Source: Planctomycetota bacterium
GTDB lineage: Bacteria; Planctomycetota; MHYJ01; JACPTZ01
Length of the DNA stretch: 35,740 nucleotides
Assembly: GCA_016192525.1 (NCBI GenBank)
Contig: JACPTZ010000095.1
Location: 1-35,740, forward strand
Reading direction: 5' to 3'
Each line of letters opens with the position of its first letter. Position 1 is the stretch's first letter. The notes beneath the pieces are model-generated. The model did not search any database, had not been told where the DNA came from, and saw only the letters and a list, made by a program, of their open reading frames with translations. A program made the position numbers and the translations under genes. Shown here one piece after another: positions 1 to 7,961 of this stretch.

Positions 1-266
1 AGAACGTGACGGAAAGCGCCGTCCGACTCCGTCACCGGCCGACCGGCCTCATCGTCGTGGCCACCGAGTCCCGTTCCCAGATCGAGAACCGCGAGACGGC
101 CTTCGAGCGTCTCGCCGCCCGTTTGGCCGCGCTCCAGGCGAAGCCGAAGCCGCGCCGCCCCACGAAGCCCACCCGTGCTTCCCGGGAGCGTCGCCTGGCC
201 GCCAAGAAGGCCCGATCCGAGCGCCGCCGAGGCCGGGGCGGAAGGTGGGATCGCGAGGACGGGTAG
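1..266 (+). CDS. RF-1 domain peptidyl-tRNA hydrolase-like protein (C-terminal part)
   Basis: The frame is already open at the first base, so the gene starts outside the window; the GTG at 6 is an internal valine. The visible 87 residues read QNVTESAVRLRHRPTG followed by SRSQIENRETAFERLAARL, which is the second half of the class I release factor catalytic domain; the GGQ loop should lie just upstream of the edge (the Q is split by it). The tail (KPTRASRERRLAAKKARSE, then Arg-rich) is the basic C-terminus typical of stand-alone RF-like proteins such as ArfB, which free peptidyl-tRNA from stalled ribosomes. It is too short after the RF domain to be PrfA or PrfB. Family is clear from sequence; the rescue role is inferred. 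Confidence 0.75.
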   Translation, partial: NVTESAVRLRHRPTGLIVVATESRSQIENRETAFERLAARLAALQAKPKPRRPTKPTRASRERRLAAKKARSERRRGRGGRWDREDG

Positions 267-386
267 AGGAGGCTCCTCGCGCCCGGTCGTCGCCGGATCG
301 GTTTCTCATGGACAGATCCCCGGGACTCGACGTAGATTCCTGCCGGCGCCTTCTCGCCCGCTCGGATCCGCCCGGATCGGGAACGT

Positions 387-1025
387 ATGAAATCCTCACT
401 GCAGGAGATTTACGAACGGCACCATCGCGAAGAGCGAGGCGACGGGTTTTCGATCCTGGAGCGGGAGCGCGGAGAGTTGCTTCGCGAACTTGTCGGTCGG
501 GACAAGATCGTGCTGGATCTCGGATGCAGGGATGGAACTCTCACCCGGTATTTCTGCGACGGCAACCGCGTTACGGGCGTCGATGTCGACGCCCTCTCCC
601 TGGCTCGAGCCCGCGAGAGTCTTGGAGTCGAGACGGTCCTCATGGATTTGAACGGGAACTGGGAGGAGCTTGGCGGGAAGACCTTCGACGTGGCGGTGGC
701 CGGGGAAACGCTGGAGCACCTGTTCTACCCCGAACGGGTTCTTGAGAGGGTCGTCCGGCATCTGAAAGCCGGCGGCCTCTTTCTGGGATCGGTCCCGAAC
801 GCGTTCAACCTGAAGAACCGGATTCGGCTCCTGCTGGCCCGCAAGGAGAACACCCCGCTGCAGGATCCGACGCACGTCAATCACTTCAGCGCCCCGGAAC
901 TGGAGCGACTGCTCAAGAGCCGTTTCTCCCGGGTCGAAATCCGCGGTCTGGGGCGCTACACGCGCCTCATTCGCCTTTCACCGAATTACTTTGCCTTCGG
1001 TCTCTTCTTCGTGGCTCAAAGGTAG
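387..1025 (+). CDS. Class I SAM-dependent methyltransferase
   Basis: A 212-residue soluble protein with a Rossmann methyltransferase fold. Motif I is VLDLGCRDG (residues 42-50), the acidic residue ending strand 2 is in GVDVD (about 64-68), and VAGETLEHL is motif post-II/III. After strand 4 it has LKAGGLFLGSVPN, then NHFSAPELERLL, as in UbiG/MetW-like type 11 methyltransferases. The substrate cannot be read from the sequence. It starts at ATG 387, 120 bases after the RF-like gene, and ends 29 bases before the secreted TPR protein, so it may share a transcript with the next two genes. No upstream Shine-Dalgarno of good quality was seen. Confidence 0.8.
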   Translation: MKSSLQEIYERHHREERGDGFSILERERGELLRELVGRDKIVLDLGCRDGTLTRYFCDGNRVTGVDVDALSLARARESLGVETVLMDLNGNWEELGGKTFDVAVAGETLEHLFYPERVLERVVRHLKAGGLFLGSVPNAFNLKNRIRLLLARKENTPLQDPTHVNHFSAPELERLLKSRFSRVEIRGLGRYTRLIRLSPNYFAFGLFFVAQR

Positions 1026-1054
1026 CGGCCCGGCCTCCGCCGGGGAGGATTCCC

Positions 1055-2800
1055 GTGACCGATCAACCGACACTCCGCCTCCGGCGTACGGGCCCACGTC
1101 GACTCACCCCACTCCTCGCCTTTCTCCCGCTTCTCGCCCTCTGCTCCCGTCCCATCGGCGCCGAAACCGTCACCCTCCGATCCGGCGAGATCCTCTCCGG
1201 CCAGATCGGCGGCGCCTCCGCCGAGGGACTCTCGATCCGGGTCGACGGACACGCCCTCGTCGTGGAGTGGGACTTCTTCGTCCCCGACGTCGCCGTCGCC
1301 CTCTGGGAGCCGCGGATCGCCCGGACCGACGCCGAGGGGACCTTTGCCTTCGCCGAGTTTGCGAGCCGGGCCGGCATCGCCGAAAAGGCCAGGACCGCCT
1401 GCGAGCGCGTCCTCGAACTTTCTCCGGATCACGCCGGCGCCCGCGCGGCGCTCGGCTACGTCAAGGAAGGCGGACGCTGGGTGAAGCCGGAGGAAAAGTC
1501 GACCGCCGTCAACACCGCCGGCATCGACAACACGAAGGCGGGCGCCGATGTCCCGGAACGGGCCCAGGACTTCGACCGCAAGGGATGGGCCTTCCTCGAG
1601 GCGGCCAGGAAGCAGCGCGGCGACGCCATCGACACCGTCGAGAAGGCGGTCGATCAGTTTAAGAAGGCCACCCAGGCCTGGTCGAAGTTCTCCGTCGCCT
1701 GGTACCACCTCGGAATCGTCTACCAGTTCACGAAGGAGTTCGACGACGCCGAGAAGGCCCTGAAGAAGGCCCTCGCCCTCAATCCCGAGTTCCACGAGGC
1801 GATGGTGGAACTGGGCGACGTCTACCACTGGATGCGGGACGACAAGAAGGCGCTCGCCGAGTACGACCGCGCCCTCGCCCTCAACCCCAACTACGCGCAC
1901 GGCTACGCCAACAAGTCGCTCGTCCTCCTCCAGCAGCGCAAGCTGAAGGAGGCGCGGGAGGCCGTCGACGCCGCAAAGAAGTTCGACCCGCAGGACATCG
2001 AGATCAAGTCGCTCGACGCCCTCGTCGTCCAGGAGGAGAAGGGGACCGGCTGGGCGACCGTCTACCAGAAGAAGACGAAGCACTTCGACGTCCAGTCGAA
2101 CGACTCCCAGGAGACGGCCGACTTCATCTCCGAGCACGCCGAGATCATCTACAACACCTATTCGATCATCTTCCCGAAGGCCGATCACTCCGACGAGCCC
2201 TGCCTGCCGATCTACGTCTACGCCACAGCGGAGCAGTACTTCGCCACCGGGGCCCCCCGGGGGACCGGCGGCTACTTCCACCCCCTCCTCAAGAAGTCGC
2301 TCTTCTACCGCCAGGCCGACGAGAAGAACACGCTGATCGTCCTTTACCACGAGCTCTTCCACCACTTCCTCGACATGTACTTCGACGACGCCCCGCAGTG
2401 GTTCAACGAAGGTCACGGCGACTATTTCGGCCCCTCTGTCTGGAATCCGAAGGACCGGAAGATGTACATCAAGGTGAACCCCTGGCGGCTGCCGGTGATC
2501 CAGCAGGCGATCCGGACCGGCACGTACACGCCGATCGCCAAGTTGCTGCAGATGACGCAGGACGAAATGTACGACCCGCGCACGATCGGGGTGAACTACG
2601 CCGAGGCATGGTCGTTCGTCTACTTCCTCTGGGAGTACAAGGGGGCGAAGTACGCGAACCTGATGCGGGCCTATTTCCAGGCGATGCAGAAGGGGATGGG
2701 GCTCCGGCGGGCCTACGAGGCCGCCTTCGGGCGGACCGACATGAAGACGCTGGAGAAGGAGTGGAAGGACTACATGCTGGGGCTCGAGGCCGGGAAGTAG
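1055..2800 (+). CDS. Secreted TPR protein with gluzincin-type metallopeptidase domain
   Basis: A 581-residue protein starting at GTG 1055 behind a good GGGGAGGA site (1042-1049). An N-terminal hydrophobic stretch (LLAFLPLLALCSRPIGA) is a signal peptide, so it acts outside the cytoplasm. Next comes ETVTLRSGEILSGQI, a small beta domain common in planctomycete secreted proteins, then TPR-like helices (about 200-320: WYHLGIVYQ, ALALNPEFHEAMVELGDVY, ALALNPNYAHGYANKSLV). The C-terminal part has H432-E-L-F-H436 followed by E452 in WFNEGHGDYFG, the zinc site arrangement of MA-clan gluzincins; it resembles the DUF1570 group. The three metal ligands and catalytic Glu433 are present, so it may be active. 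Its substrate is unknown. The M50 gene follows after 18 bases. Confidence 0.75.
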   Translation: MTDQPTLRLRRTGPRRLTPLLAFLPLLALCSRPIGAETVTLRSGEILSGQIGGASAEGLSIRVDGHALVVEWDFFVPDVAVALWEPRIARTDAEGTFAFAEFASRAGIAEKARTACERVLELSPDHAGARAALGYVKEGGRWVKPEEKSTAVNTAGIDNTKAGADVPERAQDFDRKGWAFLEAARKQRGDAIDTVEKAVDQFKKATQAWSKFSVAWYHLGIVYQFTKEFDDAEKALKKALALNPEFHEAMVELGDVYHWMRDDKKALAEYDRALALNPNYAHGYANKSLVLLQQRKLKEAREAVDAAKKFDPQDIEIKSLDALVVQEEKGTGWATVYQKKTKHFDVQSNDSQETADFISEHAEIIYNTYSIIFPKADHSDEPCLPIYVYATAEQYFATGAPRGTGGYFHPLLKKSLFYRQADEKNTLIVLYHELFHHFLDMYFDDAPQWFNEGHGDYFGPSVWNPKDRKMYIKVNPWRLPVIQQAIRTGTYTPIAKLLQMTQDEMYDPRTIGVNYAEAWSFVYFLWEYKGAKYANLMRAYFQAMQKGMGLRRAYEAAFGRTDMKTLEKEWKDYMLGLEAGK

Positions 2801-2818
2801 CGGGGCGAAGGGACCGGA

Positions 2819-3808
2819 ATGTTCAACTGGTCGCTCAAAATCGGCCGTCTGTTCGGAATCGACGTCCGGATCCACTGGTCGCTGCTTTTTCTCATCGCGG
2901 TGCGGATCTTCCAGGCGGCGGTCCTGGACACGGCGCTCCTCGGGATCGCCGCGCAGCAGATGGGGATACTGTTCGGGCTGGTGCTCCTGCACGAGTTCGG
3001 GCACTGCTTCGCCGCGCGGAGCGTGGGAGGGGACGCCGACCACATCGTGCTCTGGCCGCTGGGCGGCCTCGCGTACGTGAACGCCCCGAACCGGCCGTGG
3101 CCGCAGCTCTGGACCGCGCTGGGCGGCCCGCTCGTCAATGTCGCCATCGCCCTCATCCTGGTCGCCGTCTACTGGGCCGATTCGCATGTCGTCCGCTTCG
3201 ACCTGCTGACGAACTGGTGGACGTCGAGTTTCTTCGCCAATCTGTTCATGATCAATCTGGCGCTCCTCGTCTTCAATCTGCTCCCGGCCTTTCCCATGGA
3301 CATGGGGCGGGTGCTCCAGTGCCTGCTCTGGATGCGGATCGGGTTCTACCGCGCCACCATGATCGCGCAGCGGGTGGGCAAGGTTTTTTCCGTCATCATG
3401 GCCGTCTACGGGCTGGCGGTGAACGACGCCATGCTCATCATCATCGGGGTCTGGCTCTTCCTTCAGTGCGAACAGACCCGGATGATGCTGGAGTCCGGGG
3501 AGTATGAGGAGGAATCCATCTTCGCGGCATCCGCGATGATGCGGGTGGAGGAGCCGGACGTGGTCGAGTTCCGCCGGTCGCAGCGGGGGGGTATTTTCAG
3601 CCGCCTGCGGCGATGGTGGAGGGGGCGGAAGGCGGGCCGCCCGTCTCCAGAGCCGGCCGAACCGCCGCCGAAGGCGGACCTCGACCCGGCGGAGCAGGCC
3701 CGGGTGGACTCGCTCCTGGCGAAGATCAGCCGCGAGGGGATCGGGAGTCTCTCCGGCGAGGAGCGGGAGTTCCTCGACGCGACGAGCCGGCGTTTGAGGG
3801 GGGGCTAG
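2819..3808 (+). CDS. M50 (site-2 protease family) membrane metalloprotease
   Basis: A 329-residue polytopic membrane protein. H58-E-F-G-H62 in a transmembrane helix is the zinc motif of M50 proteases, and NLLPAFPMD (N153-D161) is the counterpart of the NPxxDG motif that gives the third zinc ligand. TALGGPLVN is the usual conserved Gly-Pro segment between them. No PDZ domain is inserted, as in the compact SpoIVFB/Rip-type branch. The last about 110 residues are soluble, with a Pro/Arg-rich linker and an end LLAKISREGIGSLSGEE, a short helical motif also seen at the C-terminus of some bacterial rhomboid proteases. Such enzymes cut transmembrane or lipid-facing substrates; the target here is not known. 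Its stop codon overlaps the stop of the convergent gene by 4 bases (CTAG). Confidence 0.85.
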   Translation: MFNWSLKIGRLFGIDVRIHWSLLFLIAVRIFQAAVLDTALLGIAAQQMGILFGLVLLHEFGHCFAARSVGGDADHIVLWPLGGLAYVNAPNRPWPQLWTALGGPLVNVAIALILVAVYWADSHVVRFDLLTNWWTSSFFANLFMINLALLVFNLLPAFPMDMGRVLQCLLWMRIGFYRATMIAQRVGKVFSVIMAVYGLAVNDAMLIIIGVWLFLQCEQTRMMLESGEYEEESIFAASAMMRVEEPDVVEFRRSQRGGIFSRLRRWWRGRKAGRPSPEPAEPPPKADLDPAEQARVDSLLAKISREGIGSLSGEEREFLDATSRRLRGG

Positions 3809-4125
3809 GCCTTCTTGCCGGCCGGCTTGGCTGCAGCGGCGGCCGGGGCGGTACCCTTGGCGCCCGCCGCGGCCGGGGCCGCCGTCGGGGCCGCGGCGCC
3901 CGGGGCTGCTGCGCCCGGGGCCGCCGCCGCGCCTTCCGCGGCCTTGGCCTTGGGCTTGGCCTTGGCCCGCGCCATGATGTTGCGGACCTTCGGCAGGTTG
4001 AAGATCGACCGCTCGTCGTCCCAGCGGCCCTCCTTCCGGAGGGTGTCGATCCTCTCGGAGCGGGTGAGGACGTTGCGGTGGCGCTTCAGACGGCCTTTGA
4101 GGGCGAGGCTCTTGTGAACCGACAT
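3805..4125 (-). CDS. PVC-superphylum signature small basic protein with Ala/Pro/Lys tail
   Basis: A 106-residue basic protein. The start is the ATG at 4123-4125, with AAGGAA upstream; a longer frame to 4314 exists but runs into the spacer and has no site. Residues 1-50 (MSVHKSLALKGRLKRHRNV, LTRSERIDTLRKEGRW, FNLPKVRNI) match the small basic protein shared by Chlamydiae, Verrucomicrobia and Planctomycetes, thought to bind nucleic acid or ribosomes. After residue 53 comes a low-complexity Ala/Pro/Lys tail ending AAKPAGKKA, which resembles histone-H1-like tails. It is the best taxonomic marker in the window. It lies 74 bases downstream of the SPOR-like gene and may be co-transcribed with it. Confidence 0.8.
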   Translation of the reverse strand: MSVHKSLALKGRLKRHRNVLTRSERIDTLRKEGRWDDERSIFNLPKVRNIMARAKAKPKAKAAEGAAAAPGAAAPGAAAPTAAPAAAGAKGTAPAAAAAKPAGKKA

Positions 4126-4199
4126 GGCGTGTTCCTTCGCGAGGAGATTTCGGAGTCCCCGTCCCGCGGACGGGACCTGCCCCCGCGCGACGGATGGGC

Positions 4200-5039
4200 C
4201 TATTTCGCTTTCCGCGTTTCCACGACGCAGGCCGGCTTGAACGTCGTGTCCCGCTTCTGCCACTTCTCGGCTTCCGCCGCGGCCATCTCCGCCGTGGCGT
4301 AGTGACCGGTGCACACATCGAACACCGGCTTCCCGCCGTACGTTCCCTCCCGGACGAACATTTCCGACGTGAGCCGGTACTGCTCCGTCCAGGTCTTCGC
4401 CCGATTCTCGGCGTACTTCTGGTCCGGGAACTGGACGAGGCAGACCGAATACGGGCCGTCTTCGACGGCCATCGGGGCCAGCGCCAGATCGACCGCCGGA
4501 GGCGGCGTCACCGGAGTGAGGATCGGCGGCGCCACCGTCGGGCCGGAGGGAAGCGCCACCGGCTCGGCCGGGACCGGGACGACCGTGCTCCCCGGTCCGC
4601 TCACCAGCGTGGTCGGGCCCGTCCCGTCGGGCGCGGCCGGGAGGTTGCCCTGGCGCGGCTCGGCCGGGACCGGCGGAAGAGTGTCAGAGAACTGTGAGGC
4701 CCGCTTCTGCTGGCCCCAGAGCGCCCCCAGCGCGAAGGCGACGAACAGCGCGCCGAGGAGGAAAAAGAGCAGGAAGGCGAGCGTGTCGTACTTGATCGTG
4801 ATCGTCCGCTCGCCCATCGGGGCGGCGCCGCCGACCGGGGGGGCCGGTGTTACCGCGGGCGCCGAAGCGCCCTCCGTCACGGTCGTCACCGTCGCCGTCG
4901 TGGCCGCGATGGTCGGGGCCGGCTCCGGGGGAGGGGCCACCGCCACGCCGCCTGCGGGTTCCGTCGACGGCTTTGTCCGATCCCCGATCGTCCCCTTGAG
5001 GATCTCGTAGAATTCCGGCGAATCGCCGCGCTTGGGCAT
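4200..5039 (-). CDS. Single-span membrane protein with SPOR-like periplasmic domain
   Basis: A 279-residue protein. The start MPKRGDSPEFYEILKG (ATG 5037-5039) is chosen because it lies about 100 bases after the promoter at 5146-5175 and a longer start at 5090 has no ribosome site. It has a short cytoplasmic region with Thr/Ala/Pro-rich linker, one transmembrane helix (TLAFLLFFLLGALFVAFALG, about 105-125), a Pro/Val/Gly-rich periplasmic linker, and a C-terminal domain YSVCLVQFPDQKYAENRAKT...GKPVFDVCTGHYATAEMA with the repeated alpha/beta look of SPOR domains, which bind denuded septal peptidoglycan. Two cysteines flank that domain. The SPOR assignment is by pattern only; a role at the cell envelope or septum is inferred. 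Confidence 0.65.
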   Translation of the reverse strand: MPKRGDSPEFYEILKGTIGDRTKPSTEPAGGVAVAPPPEPAPTIAATTATVTTVTEGASAPAVTPAPPVGGAAPMGERTITIKYDTLAFLLFFLLGALFVAFALGALWGQQKRASQFSDTLPPVPAEPRQGNLPAAPDGTGPTTLVSGPGSTVVPVPAEPVALPSGPTVAPPILTPVTPPPAVDLALAPMAVEDGPYSVCLVQFPDQKYAENRAKTWTEQYRLTSEMFVREGTYGGKPVFDVCTGHYATAEMAAAEAEKWQKRDTTFKPACVVETRKAK

Positions 5040-5145
5040 CGGAGTTCCCCTACCAGTCGGCCTGTAATCAGGACCGGGAGCCCGCGGCACGGCCGCGCCC
5101 CCGCGCGACCGGACACCGCCGACGGACTCTCCCTACCGGCGCGGA

Positions 5146-5175
5146 ATGATATCGCCGGGGGGGGGGATGGGTCAA
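5146..5175 (-). promoter_or_regulatory. Sigma70-type promoter with a 10-base homopolymer in its spacer
   Basis: Read on the minus strand: TTGACC (5170-5175), an 18-base spacer, and TATCAT (5146-5151). Both boxes match 5 of 6 consensus bases. It points at the SPOR-like gene, with transcription expected near 5139. Ten of the 18 spacer bases are one uninterrupted C run on this strand (G run 5157-5166 on plus). Gain or loss of a base there would change the box spacing. Confidence 0.6.
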
Positions 5176-5197
5176 GAGTTTTTGTTTTCGGGGAGGG

Positions 5198-5839
5198 TCA
5201 ACGGATCCAGGAGGCATCCACGAGATCCTGCGGGATCTCGCTGGTCTGGTCCTCCCAGGCGACGGCGATGACCGCGTGCGTGAACGGAAGGAGGAAGGCG
5301 GCGAGGACCAGGCCGAGGAAGACGCCGCCGATTCCCAGCCACGGGAAACCGAGATTCCAGAGCAGGACCCCGAGCAGGGCGGGAAGGAGTCCACCCCAGC
5401 CGACGGCATAGGCGAGGCCGACCAGGAGGAGCGTTCCGGCGTAATCGCGTCGCGCGAAGGAGAGGCTGCCCATCAGGGCCGCGTCCCAGCGTTCCCGGCG
5501 GTCGACGAGGATCGGAAAGGTCCAGATGAGGAGGCCCGCGACGAGGGCGGCCGGGACGAGGTAGAGCGCGAGGCCGAGCGTGAAGGCGAGGGCGAAGAGC
5601 CCCCCGGCCAGGAAGGGGTCGAAAAACCTCTCCATCGGGGCGAAGAAGTCGCGGATCTCCGGCTTCTGGCCGCGCCGCGCCTTGAGACAGACGTGAAAGA
5701 CGCCGCAGAGATAAAGGCCGGAGAGGAGGCCGAGGGAGCCCGCCGCGAGGAGCATCCCGATGAGGTTGCCGATGAGGATCGGCTCCGGGTCCTGCTTGAT
5801 GAGATCCACGGCATCTTCGAAGTATTCGCGGATCTTCAT
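5198..5839 (-). CDS. Polytopic membrane protein of unknown function (213 aa)
   Basis: Not assignable to a named function. The protein starts MKIREYFEDAVDLIKQDPEPILIG, a soluble helix leading straight into the first membrane span, and has about five to six hydrophobic spans (GNLIGMLLAAGSLGLLSG, GGLFALAFTLGLALYLV, AALVAGLLIWTFPILV, LLLVGLAYAVGWGGLLP, GGVFLGLVLAAFLLPF). DRRERWDAALMGSLSFARRDY sits between spans, a motif style seen in DUF975/DUF4013-like membrane proteins. It ends with a soluble TSEIPQDLVDASWIR. It follows the larger membrane protein after 24 bases, so the two are almost certainly co-transcribed from the 7269-7298 promoter and may form one complex. Confidence 0.7.
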   Translation of the reverse strand: MKIREYFEDAVDLIKQDPEPILIGNLIGMLLAAGSLGLLSGLYLCGVFHVCLKARRGQKPEIRDFFAPMERFFDPFLAGGLFALAFTLGLALYLVPAALVAGLLIWTFPILVDRRERWDAALMGSLSFARRDYAGTLLLVGLAYAVGWGGLLPALLGVLLWNLGFPWLGIGGVFLGLVLAAFLLPFTHAVIAVAWEDQTSEIPQDLVDASWIR

Positions 5840-5862
5840 CGCGGGGTCCGGGACGTCGCCCC

Positions 5863-7191
5863 TCAGACCGCGGCCGGTCCGCCGGCCGGGGCGGGGGCGG
5901 AAGGAGCCGCGGGTGCGGGGGCGGGCGGCGCCGCGGGAGGCATCTCCTCTTCAGGCTCCTCGTAGACCTCGGTCATCTCGATGCTGTCCACCTGCTTGCG
6001 GAGTAGGAGGTAGATCATCGACTGGGCCGAGAAGAAGAAGGAGATGCTGTAGGCCAGGATCATCCCCTTGAAGATGCTCACCCAGGTGTTGAACACCACG
6101 GCGGAAAGCCAGAGAGACGTCGACTGTTCGTGCAGCCGCGCCAGACTGTACGGGGTCCCGCTCCAGATCCCCAGGAAGACGTGGTCGAAGTCCAGCCCGT
6201 TGATCTGGCCGAACGGGATCCGGCCCGCGGCGAAGGTCGCCTTCAGCATCAGGTAGCCGAAGTACTGGACGATGGCGAACGAGAGGATTCCGAACAGGAA
6301 CGCGACGATCTGGTAGGCGACGTAGTGGCAGGGCTTGGAGAAGAAGTAGGAGAACCCCCGGCTGATGGCGTCGAAGGAGTCCGTCCCTTCGGTGCTGATG
6401 GCGGGGTAGAAGAGCGGGAAGCCGAAGAATGTGCCGATCACGATCAGCGTCATGATGAATCCGGAGAGGAGCGCGAGGGGGAACCCGAGCATGACCACGA
6501 TATTCAGCCACGGGATGCGTCCGAGCCAGGCCACGCCCCACACGCATCCGTAGAAGAGCAGGAAGAAGAGGACGCACGCCACCGGGGCCCAGAAGTAGTG
6601 ACCGAACTTTTTCGACGAATACTCGAGGGCCTTCTGCGTCTCGATCCGCTCATCCTTGGCGATCTCGACCGCCGCGATCCGGGTGATGGCGCCGCCGAAC
6701 TTGGCCCAGATCAGGGTGAGCAGCAGGCCGAAAAACAGGAGGGAGCCCCAGCGGATCGTCCGCTGGGACACGGTGCAGGGGATGACCCCGAACAGCTGGG
6801 TCTGCTCGATCGGTCCGGTGGCCAGCAGGGAGTCCACAAAGTCCATTCCGCCGCGCAGCTTCTGACCCCACTTCGATTCCGTGCACACCGTCTTTAGGCC
6901 GTCCAGGCGAAGGCCGGGGAAGGCCGTCCGCCACCCGACGTCCAGGATCGCGAGGACCTCATCGGGGGAGAAGCTCATTCCCTGGGAGACCGGGGGCAGT
7001 TCCTCCCCCTGGTTGACCGCATGCTCGATGACGCCGCGCCGGTAGTGCACGGCGCCCAGGGAGAAGAGGGGGACCAGGACGACGATCCCGGTCAGGGCGA
7101 GCCCCACGAATCCGATCGACATCTTGCGGATGTCGAGAGCCACCATGAAGGTGTGGAACAGGTCGGTCCAGCACCCCTTGACCTCGCGCAT
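5863..7191 (-). CDS. Large polytopic membrane protein of unknown function (442 aa)
   Basis: No named family recognised. It begins MREVKGCWTDLFHTFMVALD, then a first span (GFVGLALTGIVVLVPLFSLG), an exported loop with two cysteines (about residues 50-135), and five or more further spans. FGGAITRIAAVEIAKDERI is a conserved-looking cytoplasmic segment between spans, and the C-terminal spans are followed by VDSIEMTEVYEEPEEEMPP and a low-complexity Ala/Pro tail. The overall plan is similar to the smaller membrane protein just downstream (24 bases apart), including a cytoplasmic helix leading into the first span. A good sigma70 promoter lies upstream. A transport or membrane-organising role is possible but not shown. 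Confidence 0.7.
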   Translation of the reverse strand: MREVKGCWTDLFHTFMVALDIRKMSIGFVGLALTGIVVLVPLFSLGAVHYRRGVIEHAVNQGEELPPVSQGMSFSPDEVLAILDVGWRTAFPGLRLDGLKTVCTESKWGQKLRGGMDFVDSLLATGPIEQTQLFGVIPCTVSQRTIRWGSLLFFGLLLTLIWAKFGGAITRIAAVEIAKDERIETQKALEYSSKKFGHYFWAPVACVLFFLLFYGCVWGVAWLGRIPWLNIVVMLGFPLALLSGFIMTLIVIGTFFGFPLFYPAISTEGTDSFDAISRGFSYFFSKPCHYVAYQIVAFLFGILSFAIVQYFGYLMLKATFAAGRIPFGQINGLDFDHVFLGIWSGTPYSLARLHEQSTSLWLSAVVFNTWVSIFKGMILAYSISFFFSAQSMIYLLLRKQVDSIEMTEVYEEPEEEMPPAAPPAPAPAAPSAPAPAGGPAAV

Positions 7192-7268
7192 AGGGTCTCC
7201 CCCGGTCTGGGCTTATTGAAGGACGAAGGCGGGAAGGCGGCGGCCACGGCGCCGCACCAGAGCGCGGG

Positions 7269-7298
7269 ATTCTAGCGGCCGTGCGCAAACGGTGTCAA
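7269..7298 (-). promoter_or_regulatory. Sigma70 promoter for the membrane-protein pair
   Basis: On the minus strand: a perfect TTGACA (7293-7298), an 18-base spacer, and TAGAAT (7269-7274; 5 of 6). Start of transcription would be near 7262, about 70 bases before the 442-residue membrane protein. It sits directly after the grpE stop, so the membrane genes form their own unit rather than relying on read-through from the chaperones. Confidence 0.65.
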
Positions 7299-7302
7299 AC
7301 AA

Positions 7303-7908
7303 TTATTCCTGAGCGGGGGGGACGGGGAGGTCCGAAACGGGCTTCGGGGCGCGCGCGAGAATGACCTGCGCGGGGCGGATCACGCGGTCGTGCAGGAGGT
7401 ACCCGGCGCGCACCTCCTCCAGCACGGTTCCCGGCGAGACGTCCGCCGCCTCGCGCATTGTGACCACTTCCTGCGTGGAGGCGTCGAAGGGTCGCGAGAG
7501 CGATTCGAGGCGCTTCACGCCCTGGAGCTCGAGCGAACGGAGGAGCTCCCGATGGATGAGACGCATCCCCTCGAGAACGGCGGGGGGGGTCGTGTCCGCC
7601 GGACAGGCGGCGAGGGCCTTCTCGAAGTTGTCGAGGGTGGGGAGGAGCGCCCGGCAGAGCGGCTCCGATCCGAACTTGCGGTCGAGATCCCGATCGCGCT
7701 TCACGCGGTTCTGGTAGTTGATGAAGTCGGCCTGGACGCGCTGGGCCGTGTCGCGCCAGGCGTCGCGGTCCGCAGCCTGTTTGCGGAGGTCCTCGATCTC
7801 GGCCGCAGAGGGCGGCGCCGGGGGGGAGGCCCGCACCGGTGCGTCGGCCGGCGGCGCGGACGGCGCCGGCTCCGGGGCGGCCGGCTTCGGGCTTTTGGAT
7901 CGCGACAA
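7303..7908 (-). CDS. grpE: GrpE, nucleotide exchange factor of the DnaK system
   Basis: A 201-residue protein. The start is a TTG (7906-7908) with GGAG 10 bases upstream; no in-frame ATG or GTG lies nearby. Residues 1-40 are a Pro/Ala-rich disordered tail. The long dimer helix follows (AAEIEDLRKQAADRDAWRDTAQRVQADFINYQNRVKR), then the four-helix region (LLPTLDNFEKALAA) and the beta-wing (VKRLESLSRPFDASTQEVV, VRAGYLLHDRVIRPAQVIL). All are typical GrpE landmarks (NYxxR, PxxDNxE, RxAxVxV). GrpE opens the DnaK nucleotide pocket. It follows dnaJ after 53 bases and closes the chaperone run; no dnaK is present in the window. Confidence 0.93.
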   Translation of the reverse strand: MSRSKSPKPAAPEPAPSAPPADAPVRASPPAPPSAAEIEDLRKQAADRDAWRDTAQRVQADFINYQNRVKRDRDLDRKFGSEPLCRALLPTLDNFEKALAACPADTTPPAVLEGMRLIHRELLRSLELQGVKRLESLSRPFDASTQEVVTMREAADVSPGTVLEEVRAGYLLHDRVIRPAQVILARAPKPVSDLPVPPAQE

Positions 7909-7961
7909 CGGGGTCTCACTCCATGAATGGCCGCCTGCCGAAATGATCCCGGCTGGACGGA

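Noticed and set aside
7582..7589. G8 tract inside grpE as a phase-variable site.
   Set aside because: Runs of 7-8 G are common in this sequence, and a switch in an essential-type chaperone gene is unlikely.
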